Shown: piece after piece, positions 1-8,848 of the stretch
How positions within the stretch are numbered: the first letter of the stretch is position 1
How the letters are laid out: each line of letters opens with the position of its first letter
Assembly: GCA_002682825.1 (NCBI GenBank)
Contig: NOKP01000063.1
Location: 149,348 to 190,638 of the forward strand
Reading direction: 5' to 3'
DNA length: 41,291 nt
Source of the DNA: Neonectria sp. B-13
Taxonomy: Eukaryota; Ascomycota; Sordariomycetes; Hypocreales; Nectriaceae
The notes under the pieces: model-generated
What the model saw: the letters and a program-made list of their open reading frames with translations, nothing else
The model's database searches: none
What the model was told of the DNA's origin: nothing
Translations under genes and position numbers: made by a program

Positions 1-1519
1 AGCTATTGTCATCATATGCATTGACTGCTTGGCTGGAGGACTGTTGGGAATCCATGAGAGTGCACAGAATGAATTGTATGATGAATTGGGCGGGGTTGAT
101 TTCGCTGATGCTTAAAGTCACTCCATGTACCTCGGCCTTAGCGGGGGTCATGTGGGGCGCGGTACGTAGGTGTTGCCTTACGACAGTCAAAGGGATAGGC
201 GAGCAGCAGAACAGGGAGGTGGGCGGGGGCAGGGGTTAGCATGGGCTAGCCAAACGTCTAAGTGGCTGCGCCCAGGAGGCGTCCAATCCGGGGCGAGAGA
301 GGCCATCTCACCAACCAGGTCTAAAGAGCCCAGCTAGAATCGCCTGGCCAGGCTACGGACGACTGTGCATTAGCGCATGTAAAAGATGTTGGGGAACGCA
401 CATGGTCTATCCCTGGCGACGGCAGTGTCTGGGGAAGGAAAGTATGGGGCTTTGACGCTGTCTGTGCGGAGGTAACCGCTGCTACGTCCCTATTTACGAA
501 CCGTGGGTTTCATCTGTCACCTGAGTTCACATGCGGCGATAGGACATGTCGCATGCGTTCGCATCTCCCATCTGTCGGGGCCGCCACGACTTGATTACTG
601 GTAAACTTATCCGTCGCATGGTTGCGTAGCACGTGCTACGGTACAAGGCAAAAATGACACCCGGGAGGCTAGCACTGGTGTCAAGCATTTTGCGGGGAGT
701 CCGAGTCATAACATAAGTTTGTAAGCAATGCCAGTGCATGCTGTGATGCCATCGTGTTAGTGGTTGGGCACCGGGTCGGTATGCAACCCAATCAGCCGCG
801 GCGTCCATCCTTTCTGTAGCTGAGTGTACGCCTCCCAAGCCCACCCCAGTGATACTTTAGCCGTGAGTCTACCCCGGATAGCCAGGTTCTTCTGCCGCCC
901 ATCGAGCTCAGACGAAAGAGCTGCTATGCGACCCGCCACCTATGCAGCCATTCATTCACTTCTGGACCCATCGTACTCATTGCATTGGCTACTGTAGGAA
1001 CGATCCATTTTCAGCTGTCAAATCCATAAACTGCGTTGAACGGCGGCCGTCTAGCAGGACCATCCCATCAGCGTCTCTCATGCTCCGCCGTGGCCGAGAA
1101 ACAATGAATCTGCGATCGCCGACCTTGATGCCGTTGGATGTGGATTTTCTCCTCCCAACATCCTGAAGATATCCTACTTGAGACATCAACAAGAAGATCA
1201 CCTATCCCTTCGGAGCCCGCGTGTGCGGACAATAAAACACGATGGAGCTCCGGAGCGTAGCGCCGCGTCGCAGCCTCAGTTTTCGGCCTAAGCGCGCTGT
1301 CAACGGTGATACACACAAACCTTCATCCCGGAGGACATCGTGGTTGGGGTCTTACAGGTATCCACCGCTGTTTCTGACACCAGCACGAAGGCAGCGTCGA
1401 CTAACCTGTCCCAGTTACTTACGATAGCCTCTATGCATAGTGACTTGCCAAGTCCCTGATTTAATAGATACCCTACACTCCGCAGGTATTGAGCCTTGTG
1501 TCTGGTCGCTACTAAGCAC
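1..1519. other. Base-balanced edge region with unassigned coding-like fragments
   Basis: GC-balanced and not RIP-degraded, with a sharp change to AT-rich DNA near 1520. I find no gene I can name. On the minus strand an ATG at 55 opens a frame of 18 codons that runs off the window edge (it starts MDSQQSSSQAV); it could be the first exon of a gene outside. Bases 625-640 are a perfect 16-bp palindrome containing the E-box CACGTG. Minus-strand frames at 1068-1316 and 989-1201 look partly coding but are in different frames and lack proper starts. The mirror copy is 39773-41291. Confidence 0.5.
1300..1518 (-). pseudogene. 73-codon coding-like fragment, unassigned
   Basis: An open frame without ATG that begins right after an in-frame TAG at the AT-rich boundary and ends at a TGA. 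It contains YLLNQGLGKSLCIEAIVSNW followed by a Val/Ala-rich stretch, so its composition is protein-like. The next minus-strand frame (1068-1316) overlaps its end and may continue the same ancestral gene after a frameshift or a short intron. The start of the frame coincides with the change to RIP-degraded DNA, which suggests a gene cut by an insertion. I do not recognise a family; the GLGKS is not a proper P-loop because the upstream Gly is missing. Confidence 0.3.
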
Positions 1520-2095
1520 TATGCATTATGCTAACTATTACTACTTAATCAACTCAGACTAGACGCCAAATAGATAGTAAAATGACCAAGCACATAATAT
1601 GGACATACAATAAGGACTTATAACTCATTCTATATATATATTAATATTCTTTTCCTTCTTATTATTATTATAATCGTCTTGTAAGTTATTAACCTCATCA
1701 TTGACACAGTGTCTAGTACCCAATCAGAATTTAGCAGTCAAAACTAAACCACATTCGATTTTGCAATCAGATCTAAACCACTTTAGGGATAGTACAAGCC
1801 TAGTACACCCTAGACCTTATTCAACACTCATATTGCTTTTAAAGCACATTAGGATATGCCTTATGTATAAATGATTGGATTTTTGCAATATATACTAAAT
1901 CAATTGTATATCTATTCAAATGCGTATTACATAATATAAATATTATTAAGGGATTATAATAAGTTTTATATTAAAAGGGGTAAACTTTAATAACTTTAAC
2001 TTTAATAACCTTAATTATATTACTAAACTTATAACCTAATATATTTAAGTATAGTTCCTTAAAGCTCTATTTTCTAAGTATTCTATTATTATATT
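1520..2095. other. AT-rich RIP-degraded flank, no gene
   Basis: Very AT-rich and TA-dinucleotide-rich DNA leading up to the large stop-filled frame. It presumably holds the upstream region of that frame. I see no terminal repeats, RNA gene or promoter motif that I can defend. The mirror copy is 39197-39772. Confidence 0.5.
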
Positions 2096-5000
2096 ATGGA
2101 TAATACTTATTCTACTATAGTCCTAGAAAGGCATAAGCATAGTAGGCCTTGAAAATATACTATATCTATAGAAAAGGCTATAGTAGATGTTAAGCAGAAA
2201 CAAGTGAAGCAGTAGGACACAGCCTCTATATAACATAATATAGCATATATTAACTTCTATAACTCAGTCTTTTAATAAGAATCAGGTAGAACTACTAAGT
2301 AGGCAGATCCATTCATTAATCCTTATTCTCCAATTAATCCCATAGGTATACTAGGACTTAATTATATGGATATTTTAGAATTCCTTCCCCTAGCCAGTCC
2401 TTTACTATTAGAAGACAAAGAGCAAGCTATATTAGATGTTAGTATTACTATAGATACAGTGGATTTAGGCTCTATTCTGAACTATGAGAGCCCTAACCCA
2501 AATATGACCTTTAATGCAATCTTAGAACCCTTGCCCTAGGGGGAGAACAATAAGCCAGATCCAGTTAGGCATCTTACACAAGAGCTAGCAGAACAACTTA
2601 TCAAATTTCAAGGATACTATAATAACTATCATTAGGCTATATAATATAACCTTATAGAAGATCCGAATAAGTAGATCAGCCTTACTATATACCTAGAGTC
2701 TATACCTATGCTAAGCTCTAACATCCTTAGCACTAAGACTATTATATGTCAAAAAGATAACCTAGCTAGGAAAATGAGCCCTAAATCAAGAAGAAAGGCC
2801 TTTTATAGTCTTACCTCTTAAGCTAAAATGCTCTATATTTACTTAAATAAAGATAAGAGGGTTTCAAATAATGCTAAGGTTACCTTTAATATAGATAGTA
2901 TTATAGCCTTCCTAAGTGACCTTACTATTACTAAGCAAAGCATTCACTAGTCTCTTACCTAGATGGCTATATCTAATCTTCAGTCTAATCTTTATCTTTA
3001 ATCAATCCTAATTATATATATTAATTTGAATAGAAGCTAATACTATATCTACTAGCCTATACACTAAGTTCCTTACTATACATTTAGCTGTATTATTGGA
3101 TTTAAGGATATATTATTATATTTCCTATTTCCTAATCTATATTAGGAGGAGCAAAGGTATAGTTGGCTTTAGGATAAGGACTTTTGATTATAGATAGATA
3201 GCATTCTCCTCTCTACTATATATTAGTGCTATAGTAGCATTTATATCTAGTATTATTCATTGAGCTATAACTATAGCTATTATAATTCTATAGCTTATAG
3301 AGTAAAGATACTTTCTTAATGTATATATCCAATAGCATAAGAATAATAACTAGTGTACTTTCTATTACTAAAGGTACTTATGGATATTTAGGCTAATATC
3401 TTTCTTAGGGTTTAGGAACTAGTATTCTAATAGTTCTAAGATATTACTATTCTCCTTTAAGCAAAGAACTTAAAGGTTCTTATAAAGGATATTACCTAGG
3501 AGAAAATAGTATTATGATTCTAATAGTATTAGGCTTATACTATTGATAAGAGCTATATTATGATAGACCTCTATTTGGATGTTAGGAAAGAAACTTGCTT
3601 TTAGTAGGTATCTTAAGTTGTACTTTAGAGCTAATTAGTAGCTAAAGTTATTAATAACTCAATGGATAAATAAGTAGAAATGCTATTATACTAGTAGTAT
3701 TACTTAGAATTATATGCTTTCTAGGTTAGGAATAAGTTAACCAATGACTAAAGAACCACCTAAAAGTAAGTCTTTTATCCATTTAGTATACTTTAGGATA
3801 CTAAGAGCTTAACTATCGAAACTAGAAAGCACTCTCTATACTATACCATTAGCCTTCTCTACTCTCAATTCTACCTTAGTATTAAGGAAGTCTTTATAGT
3901 AGGGAATATATATCTATTCATATATATAGCCATTAAGACACTTGCCCTTAATAAGAAGCTAAGAAAGATATAAGAACTTATTGAAGGTAGTCTTAGCTAC
4001 TAGCTAGCTGCATTAATTAAGGCATACCTATATATAAAGCTTTAATGCTATTATATCTTACTAGGATCTATATAGAAATCTTTTAGCATTAGGGAAGAGT
4101 ACTATGTTTCTAAGGAGCTATTCTATACTATTGATAGTGAGATGAGCTCCTAAGAGCTCTATAATAAGCGCCTTATCTTACCTACTAATAATAGTTCCCT
4201 ATACTATAGTTTCACAACTAATACATTACTTTAATAGGTACAGTAGAACATTAATAAGTTCTATATAGGGTTTGAGATAGTATATAGCTTTTAAGATCTA
4301 CACTTTATTACATAGGAATATATAAGAATTATGCTTATATTCCTTTACTACCTCTAATTCTCATATGTAGGCAGACTGATCTAGAAAGTCAGTAGCTATT
4401 GGTAAGATATACAGTAGCAACCTGATCCATGCTAGCTAAACGGACTTTATTAATATAAAGGTCTTAGATTCAAATGCACTATAGAGACATATAGCTATAC
4501 TTGGTTTCTTGATAAGATCGACTGGAATATGCTTACTTTCTAGCAACCCTATACGGCCTATATAATGTTCAACAACCTATCTATATAGACTGTTTACTAT
4601 ACTCAATACTACTAAGTATAAGATGTATAGATTAACTTCATTCGAGTAGATAAGGCTTACCAATGGATGCTTAAGTTTAGTGCTATTCCTATATGCCTTA
4701 ATCTCTTGGAAAATTACCTTTAAGAGCTCTGCTTATGTGCCTTTTGAAAGGATATCTTCTTTTATATTAAGTCAGCTCTAAAGCTAGAGTGTATAAAGGC
4801 TGCATTATTAGGACAGATTCCCCTCTGCTATGATAGTATGAATAGTACTATACTCAGCGATTACTAGCCACTCTAGCTTGCATATGGCAATAGGTTGGTA
4901 GTAAAGGATGTCTATGTCTTATTTGCTTGGCTTTAGAAATCGAAGGATGACCATTTTGAACGGTAAGGGTGGAATGAAAAGCTGTATTATATGCTATTCC

Positions 5001-5362
5001 AATAAAGCTTCTATGCTATCAAAACCGCACAAGGGAAGGCTGGTGCATGGAAGTGGCGGCAAGAGCTGAAGAGGTTATTCCTTGGAAGCTATTGGATTCT
5101 GCTATATCCATATAGCTGGGGTTTCATACGCAAGGATAAAGAGGAAAAGCTATTCACATAGTGGCCTAGTGTGCACTAGGGACTCATCAGATACTATGCC
5201 AAGTCCCATGAGATTGGAACTCTTACACAGCCGCTACCAGCATCTAACATCAAGCATTATCCTATTAGCAGCTGGCAATTGGCAACTACTCTGTTTTGGA
5301 AGAGCTATATGCCCTATGTCATACAACCTGAACAGGAGTTAATTCAAATGCCTACTCAATAA
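2096..5362 (+). pseudogene. RIP-inactivated 1,089-codon gene, unidentified
   Basis: From the ATG at 2096 to the TAA at 5360-5362 the distance is 1,089 codons. Five internal landmarks that I checked (ATG codons at 2366, 2774, 3560, 4529 and 5348) are all in the same frame. The frame carries dozens of TAG, TAA and TGA codons, almost always where Gln, Trp or Arg would fit, as expected from C-to-T and G-to-A change without indels. The last ~130 codons (from about 4950) are much less mutated and read like normal protein, including SYWILLYPYSWGFIRKDKEE and a Pro-Glu-Gln-Glu tail. I do not recognise the family. It may be a transposon-encoded or subtelomeric repeat protein. The final codons Pro-Thr-Gln-stop overlap the CCTACTCAA anchor of palindrome module A. 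Confidence 0.7.
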
Positions 5363-5522
5363 GTCCGGACGGGAACGCGCCGCGTTCCAGCGTCTCGCCC
5401 AATCATATCCAACCCATTCTACCCCTGCCATTTGTAGGCCGTAACGCGCTGCGTTCCACGTTGATGTCAACTTCGCGTGCATCCTGACCGAACGCGCCGC
5501 GTTCTAGACGCATAATCCTTGT
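5351..5522. repeat. Palindrome module A (three GGAACGCG-type palindromes)
   Basis: It starts with CCTACTCAA (5351-5359). There follow GGAACGCGCCGCGTTCC (5372-5388, perfect around a single central C), a two-mismatch copy (5441-5457) and a copy imperfect only at its ends (5489-5505). Centres are 5380, 5449 and 5497, with spacings 69 and 48. Between the first two lie CCAATCA and TCTACCCCTG, also found in modules B and C, and ATCCTTGT follows the third as in B. It is unaffected by RIP. It lies between the stop of the dead large gene and the promoter of OrsD-type gene 1. Confidence 0.75.
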
Positions 5523-5689
5523 TGAATTGAATGAACCATAAGTAAAGGAGCCAATGAAAGGCGGAAGAGTGCTCCACTAGAGTAAACCCAAGTACAAGGG
5601 TCTAACTCAAGCTATTGCCCATCTTCACCTTTATCTCTCTCTCTCACCCTCTCACCCTTTATATTCTACTTTTCCAATCTTCCGATGTA
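5523..5689 (+). promoter_or_regulatory. Probable promoter of OrsD-type gene 1
   Basis: It contains a CCAAT box (GAGCCAATGAAAGG, about 5550), then a long pyrimidine-rich tract just before the ATG (CTCTCTCTCTCACCCTCTCACC, about 5634-5658; read in two parts it is CT repeats and CTCACCC repeats). Such CT-rich leaders commonly mark transcription starts in filamentous fungi. No canonical TATA box is close enough to name with confidence. Confidence 0.4.
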
Positions 5690-7912
5690 ATGGAACCAGT
5701 ACTAGCTACACAAGAGCAACCCACGCTCAAGCAACTAGCCAAGCTACAGGGGCTTAGTTTACACTTCAACCACCCTGAGCCAGCGATTATATGTACACAT
5801 TGTGGATTCGCGCTCCAGCCATCTGGGCACCGCGTCTCAAGACACTTAGGTGACAAGCACGGGATACCTAAGTCAGCACGGTGGGGAGTCAATCCCCTCA
5901 TTCAGTCCTTCAGACTTGCCAACCCGAAGAATCTGCCCTGCAGGCCCGATGGATCGCCATTACACCCTCACTTAAAGAAGCAGAACGGTGCTGCCTGCAA
6001 ACATTGCCACTTTCGATCAACGAGCTACGAACTTCTCTCTCGTCACTTGCTCCGATCACATGCAGAGCAAGTCAGACCCAGCAGCGCACAGAAGGGTCGT
6101 TGGCTGCGAGACCATATAGATGACGGGCTCGTTTTTCAGAGTTGGGTCTCTGGCGATATTCATCATGCGTGGAGAGTCCAGACACAGCCATCGGCCACCC
6201 CAAGCCTCGCTAGCCTACAGAGCAAGGACGAGTCTTTCCAGCGCCTCGCAGAAGAGCTCTGCAGTAAGGAGCGAAAACTCCTCTCTGTTCAGCCACCTAT
6301 CTCGAAGCAAACAGATAAAGCGAGAGCAGTACCGGCTATGGTGACCAACTGGATGCGGCGGACAGGCTGGGCTGAAATATTTGATGGTGCGCGCCTGGAA
6401 TTTCTAGTCAAGCTTTCTGAGCTACCCAGTTCGAGACCTCTCATCCTTTCCATGCCTGAGGATACAGGACTAGAGAGTCCCGAGTATGTGGAGAAGAAGT
6501 TATGCGTCGTCTCGGCTGCTCTTGATCGTCTGTTTGACCGCTGCGGCGATACAGTCAAAAACACGGACGTGGCCTTGCGGCGCTGGCTACGAGGACGGTT
6601 TCCTAACATACCATACAAGGCACCCTTCGAGCTTGTTGCCAGAGCGGAGTCGGAAAAAAAGTACCGGCGGCAGTTGAAGCGGTGTGTGTGTTTTTGGATC
6701 CGATTTTGGCATTTGCCCCGGTCAACGACAAGGCGATGGAGCCGTCGTTCCCTCAGCCGGTCTCAATATGCTGCCATCAAGCTGCTTTGGGTTGATCCAA
6801 TCTGGGATGCATGTTCCGACGCAGCAGGCGATTGGAATACAGAGACCCAAGGTGGGATCGATGATGAGGAGGATGGGGAGTATTCTGATGAGGACGAAGT
6901 TGATCAAGATGATGAGTACAGCGATGCAGTCGATGATAGCCATAGTGATAGAGACGCCGACGAGTCCGACTCCGAAAGCTTTTATTCACAGGAAGGGCTT
7001 ATGTCTGGTCATGATGATACGGAGCAGGATCCTGCACTCGATGTTGTCCTGCGCCTTCTATATTTCATGGCTACTGAGGACTTTGACGACGGCAAATCCA
7101 GTTCAACATTGCTGGTTTACTTCAGTGCTGTCTATGGCCTTTCTCCACCTTCCGGGTCTGAGTTCCTTCGCCCACACCAGTATACGACATACCTATCTGG
7201 GTTCATCTACTGTACCCGCCTTGTTATGCTTGAGGCGGTATTGCCGCGTTTCTCACATAGCTATATTGGTATCAAGGCTCGACCACGCAGTGGCCAGTTA
7301 GAATTGCTCAATAGCATTCGACAACAGAAGATGTGCGATGGAACCATGTCCCCCCTAGGCGAGTTCCTAAGTCTCTTAGCTTATGGTAATTCCTTACGTC
7401 GATCAGAAGGGCCAGCCTTTCTCTTTGAATGGAGCGATGATGGTGAAGAGATATCGTGGGATGGGGAATTCCGACTCACTATGGCTGCCTTTCGAGGCAT
7501 TATTCACAATGTCCTCCACACTGCCACCCATACCTGCAGGCGCCTTATGTATGACTGGGAACCTTCGATGCCCGAGTTCAAGAGGATCCGAGATAGGTTA
7601 TCTACTTCTTTGGTTGGATATTCCTTTGTCACAGATCCAGCAAATGGCCTAGCAGATGCTTACCTGGAGTTGTTAACAAGGGCTTGTCTGTCGCCTACTC
7701 AAGTATGCACGATGGAAGTGCGCCGCATTTCCACTTCTGCACCAATCACAGACCTTAGATCTCTACCCCTCATTTCGTTTCCAGAAATGCGGCGCACTTC
7801 CATCGTGCATTACCGAGTAGTAGGGGGCGTGTGCGCGCCGCTGCAGGCCAATAGAGATACTAGAAAGGGGCATGCCACCGCTTCGTGGTCTCACGGTAGT
7901 GGCACTCGTTAA
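5690..7912 (+). CDS. OrsD-like C2H2 zinc-finger protein, truncated by module C
   Basis: The first ATG is at 5690, after a CT-rich leader; the upstream part of the open frame starts only with TTG. Residues 35-57 (Cys35, Cys38, His52, His57) and 103-124 (Cys103, Cys106, His119, His124) are two CX2C..HX4H fingers separated by a DGSPLHPHL linker. This is the arrangement of the OrsD/DUF3505 family of fungal proteins of unknown function. A basic, Trp/Arg-rich segment follows, then an Asp/Glu/Ser-rich low-complexity stretch (about residues 415-460), then a helical conserved-looking region (MSPLGEFLSLLAYGNSLRRS). From memory, the last region resembles the middle of larger OrsD proteins, some of which carry helicase domains. 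Native sequence stops at about residue 668, where module C enters in frame at Pro-Thr-Gln. The last ~72 codons are read-through of the palindromes and flank. There are no internal stops or introns, so it escaped RIP. It is probably a 3'-truncated gene. Confidence 0.75.
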   Translation: MEPVLATQEQPTLKQLAKLQGLSLHFNHPEPAIICTHCGFALQPSGHRVSRHLGDKHGIPKSARWGVNPLIQSFRLANPKNLPCRPDGSPLHPHLKKQNGAACKHCHFRSTSYELLSRHLLRSHAEQVRPSSAQKGRWLRDHIDDGLVFQSWVSGDIHHAWRVQTQPSATPSLASLQSKDESFQRLAEELCSKERKLLSVQPPISKQTDKARAVPAMVTNWMRRTGWAEIFDGARLEFLVKLSELPSSRPLILSMPEDTGLESPEYVEKKLCVVSAALDRLFDRCGDTVKNTDVALRRWLRGRFPNIPYKAPFELVARAESEKKYRRQLKRCVCFWIRFWHLPRSTTRRWSRRSLSRSQYAAIKLLWVDPIWDACSDAAGDWNTETQGGIDDEEDGEYSDEDEVDQDDEYSDAVDDSHSDRDADESDSESFYSQEGLMSGHDDTEQDPALDVVLRLLYFMATEDFDDGKSSSTLLVYFSAVYGLSPPSGSEFLRPHQYTTYLSGFIYCTRLVMLEAVLPRFSHSYIGIKARPRSGQLELLNSIRQQKMCDGTMSPLGEFLSLLAYGNSLRRSEGPAFLFEWSDDGEEISWDGEFRLTMAAFRGIIHNVLHTATHTCRRLMYDWEPSMPEFKRIRDRLSTSLVGYSFVTDPANGLADAYLELLTRACLSPTQVCTMEVRRISTSAPITDLRSLPLISFPEMRRTSIVHYRVVGGVCAPLQANRDTRKGHATASWSHGSGTR
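7694..7824. repeat. Palindrome module C / MITE-like insertion in OrsD-type gene 1
   Basis: It begins with CCTACTCAA. A 26-bp perfect inverted repeat pairs 7706-7731 with 7784-7809. Within it are GAAGTGCGCCGCATTTC (7715-7731) and its complement, centres 69 bp apart as in modules A and B. The outer ends, CCTACTCAAGTATGCACG and the complement of the right side (CTACTCGGTAATGCACG), also resemble each other, giving terminal inverted repeats of about 37 bp. The interior CCAATCA..CTTAGATCTCTACCCCT is nearly the same as in B. A weak third dyad is centred at 7838, 46 bp after the second. No target-site duplication is obvious. Confidence 0.75.
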
Positions 7913-8492
7913 GGCGGCATGGGCATTGACTCTGGCTCAACTAACCCAGAAGACTGACTTAGTCTTTGGCCATACTGTCAATGGACGATCTATTGGTACT
8001 CTAGTCCTAGAAGAAGTGGTAGGCTACTGTCTGAACATGGTGCCTATCTGTGTAACCATCTAGCCTGAGTGGACTACTCACTAGCTGCTAGAGTATGTAT
8101 GAGACCAGTATATGTAAACGATGGAGTGTGAGGTACTAGAGCTCTTAGATATTACGAGAGAGTGTACCCTATGGGCAGTAGATACGGATTTTGGCAGTGT
8201 TGTGATGTATGACCATGAAGATGTTCTGTCTGTTATAGCACTAGACGGTAGCTTGACTGGGCTACAGCCTGTATATCCTGTAATGAGTGAGGATGCCTGC
8301 AGAGCTATAATATGGCCCATCTAGCTTGTGACCTACTTGTAGGAACCTTAGCTTAGTATTGGCATTATGGGCTTTAGTGATGTATTGAGCTAGAGCCGTG
8401 TGTAGTGGCTTGTCGATAGGTTTGGTAAGGCGTTGGTGGAGCTGAGTAGTGGCACTATGAGCTCTCTTGACCTTTCCCTGTATAAATATTAG
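7872..8492 (+). pseudogene. NRPS condensation-domain relic
   Basis: A single frame with in-frame TAG, TGA and TAA codons at positions where Gln or Trp fits. It reads as the C-terminal half of a non-ribosomal peptide synthetase condensation domain. ALVKAAWALTLAQLTQKTD, then VFGHTVNGR, then VVGYCLNMVPICVT correspond to the family's latch region (FGxxVxGR, VGPCxNxxPVR). Further on, TDFGSVVMYDHEDV and LSIGIMGFSDVLS match the end of the domain. The catalytic HHxxxDG region would lie upstream and is absent, as are adenylation and carrier domains. Decay is consistent with RIP. It abuts the right edge of module C, so the piece was probably placed here by rearrangement. What peptide the parent made cannot be told. 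Confidence 0.75.
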
Positions 8493-8848
8493 CAGTTTCT
8501 GTCATATGTCCTATGCGCAGAAGTTGAGTCTTGAAAAAGACGGACCGACTGTGTTCAACTTTAGAGGCAGAATGCGGCGGCACGGCCGTATTTCAGAGTG
8601 TATGTTCTTATAGATTACTATGATGGTAGCAATTAGACTAGCATTTTATTTGAGTAAGATTAGTGCATTAATTGTTACATTAGTCCAAACTAAACCGACG
8701 CCCGTTGAACCCTTGTACCTATGTAATTACAGTAGTCAACTTATCTTAATCCAAACTCTCCTTCCTAACTCTCTTAAGTGTTAATGAATTGCAAGAGATC
8801 TCTAATAATATTAAAGGTTGGTGCTATTATTATAATTAACATTCTATA
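8493..8848. other. Spacer between NRPS relic and Fot1-like element
   Basis: Moderately AT-rich. It holds a weak GC-rich dyad at 8570-8594 (TGCGGC paired with GCCGTA) that may be a worn palindrome of the A/B/C kind, without the CTACT anchor or repeats. No gene seen. The mirror copy is 32444-32799. Confidence 0.4.

Noticed and set aside
625..640. 16-bp perfect palindrome with E-box core as a regulatory site
   Set aside because: A single copy without an adjacent supported gene; palindromes of this length can arise by chance, so no function is claimed.
1300..1518. P-loop NTPase (GLGKS in the 73-codon fragment)
   Set aside because: The Walker A spacing GxxxxGK[ST] is not satisfied and no other ATPase motif follows.
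5615..5689. Upstream extension of OrsD-type gene 1 starting at TTG
   Set aside because: No ATG; the stretch is the CT-rich leader translated by chance. The ATG at 5690 is the first proper start.
6684..7301. 205-codon frame and several other frames inside OrsD-type gene 1
   Set aside because: They overlap the well-supported OrsD-type frame in other phases and show no family resemblance.
8570..8594. GC-rich dyad after the NRPS relic as a sixth palindrome module
   Set aside because: The arms match poorly, there is one copy only, and neither the CTACT anchor nor the 69-bp spacing is present.
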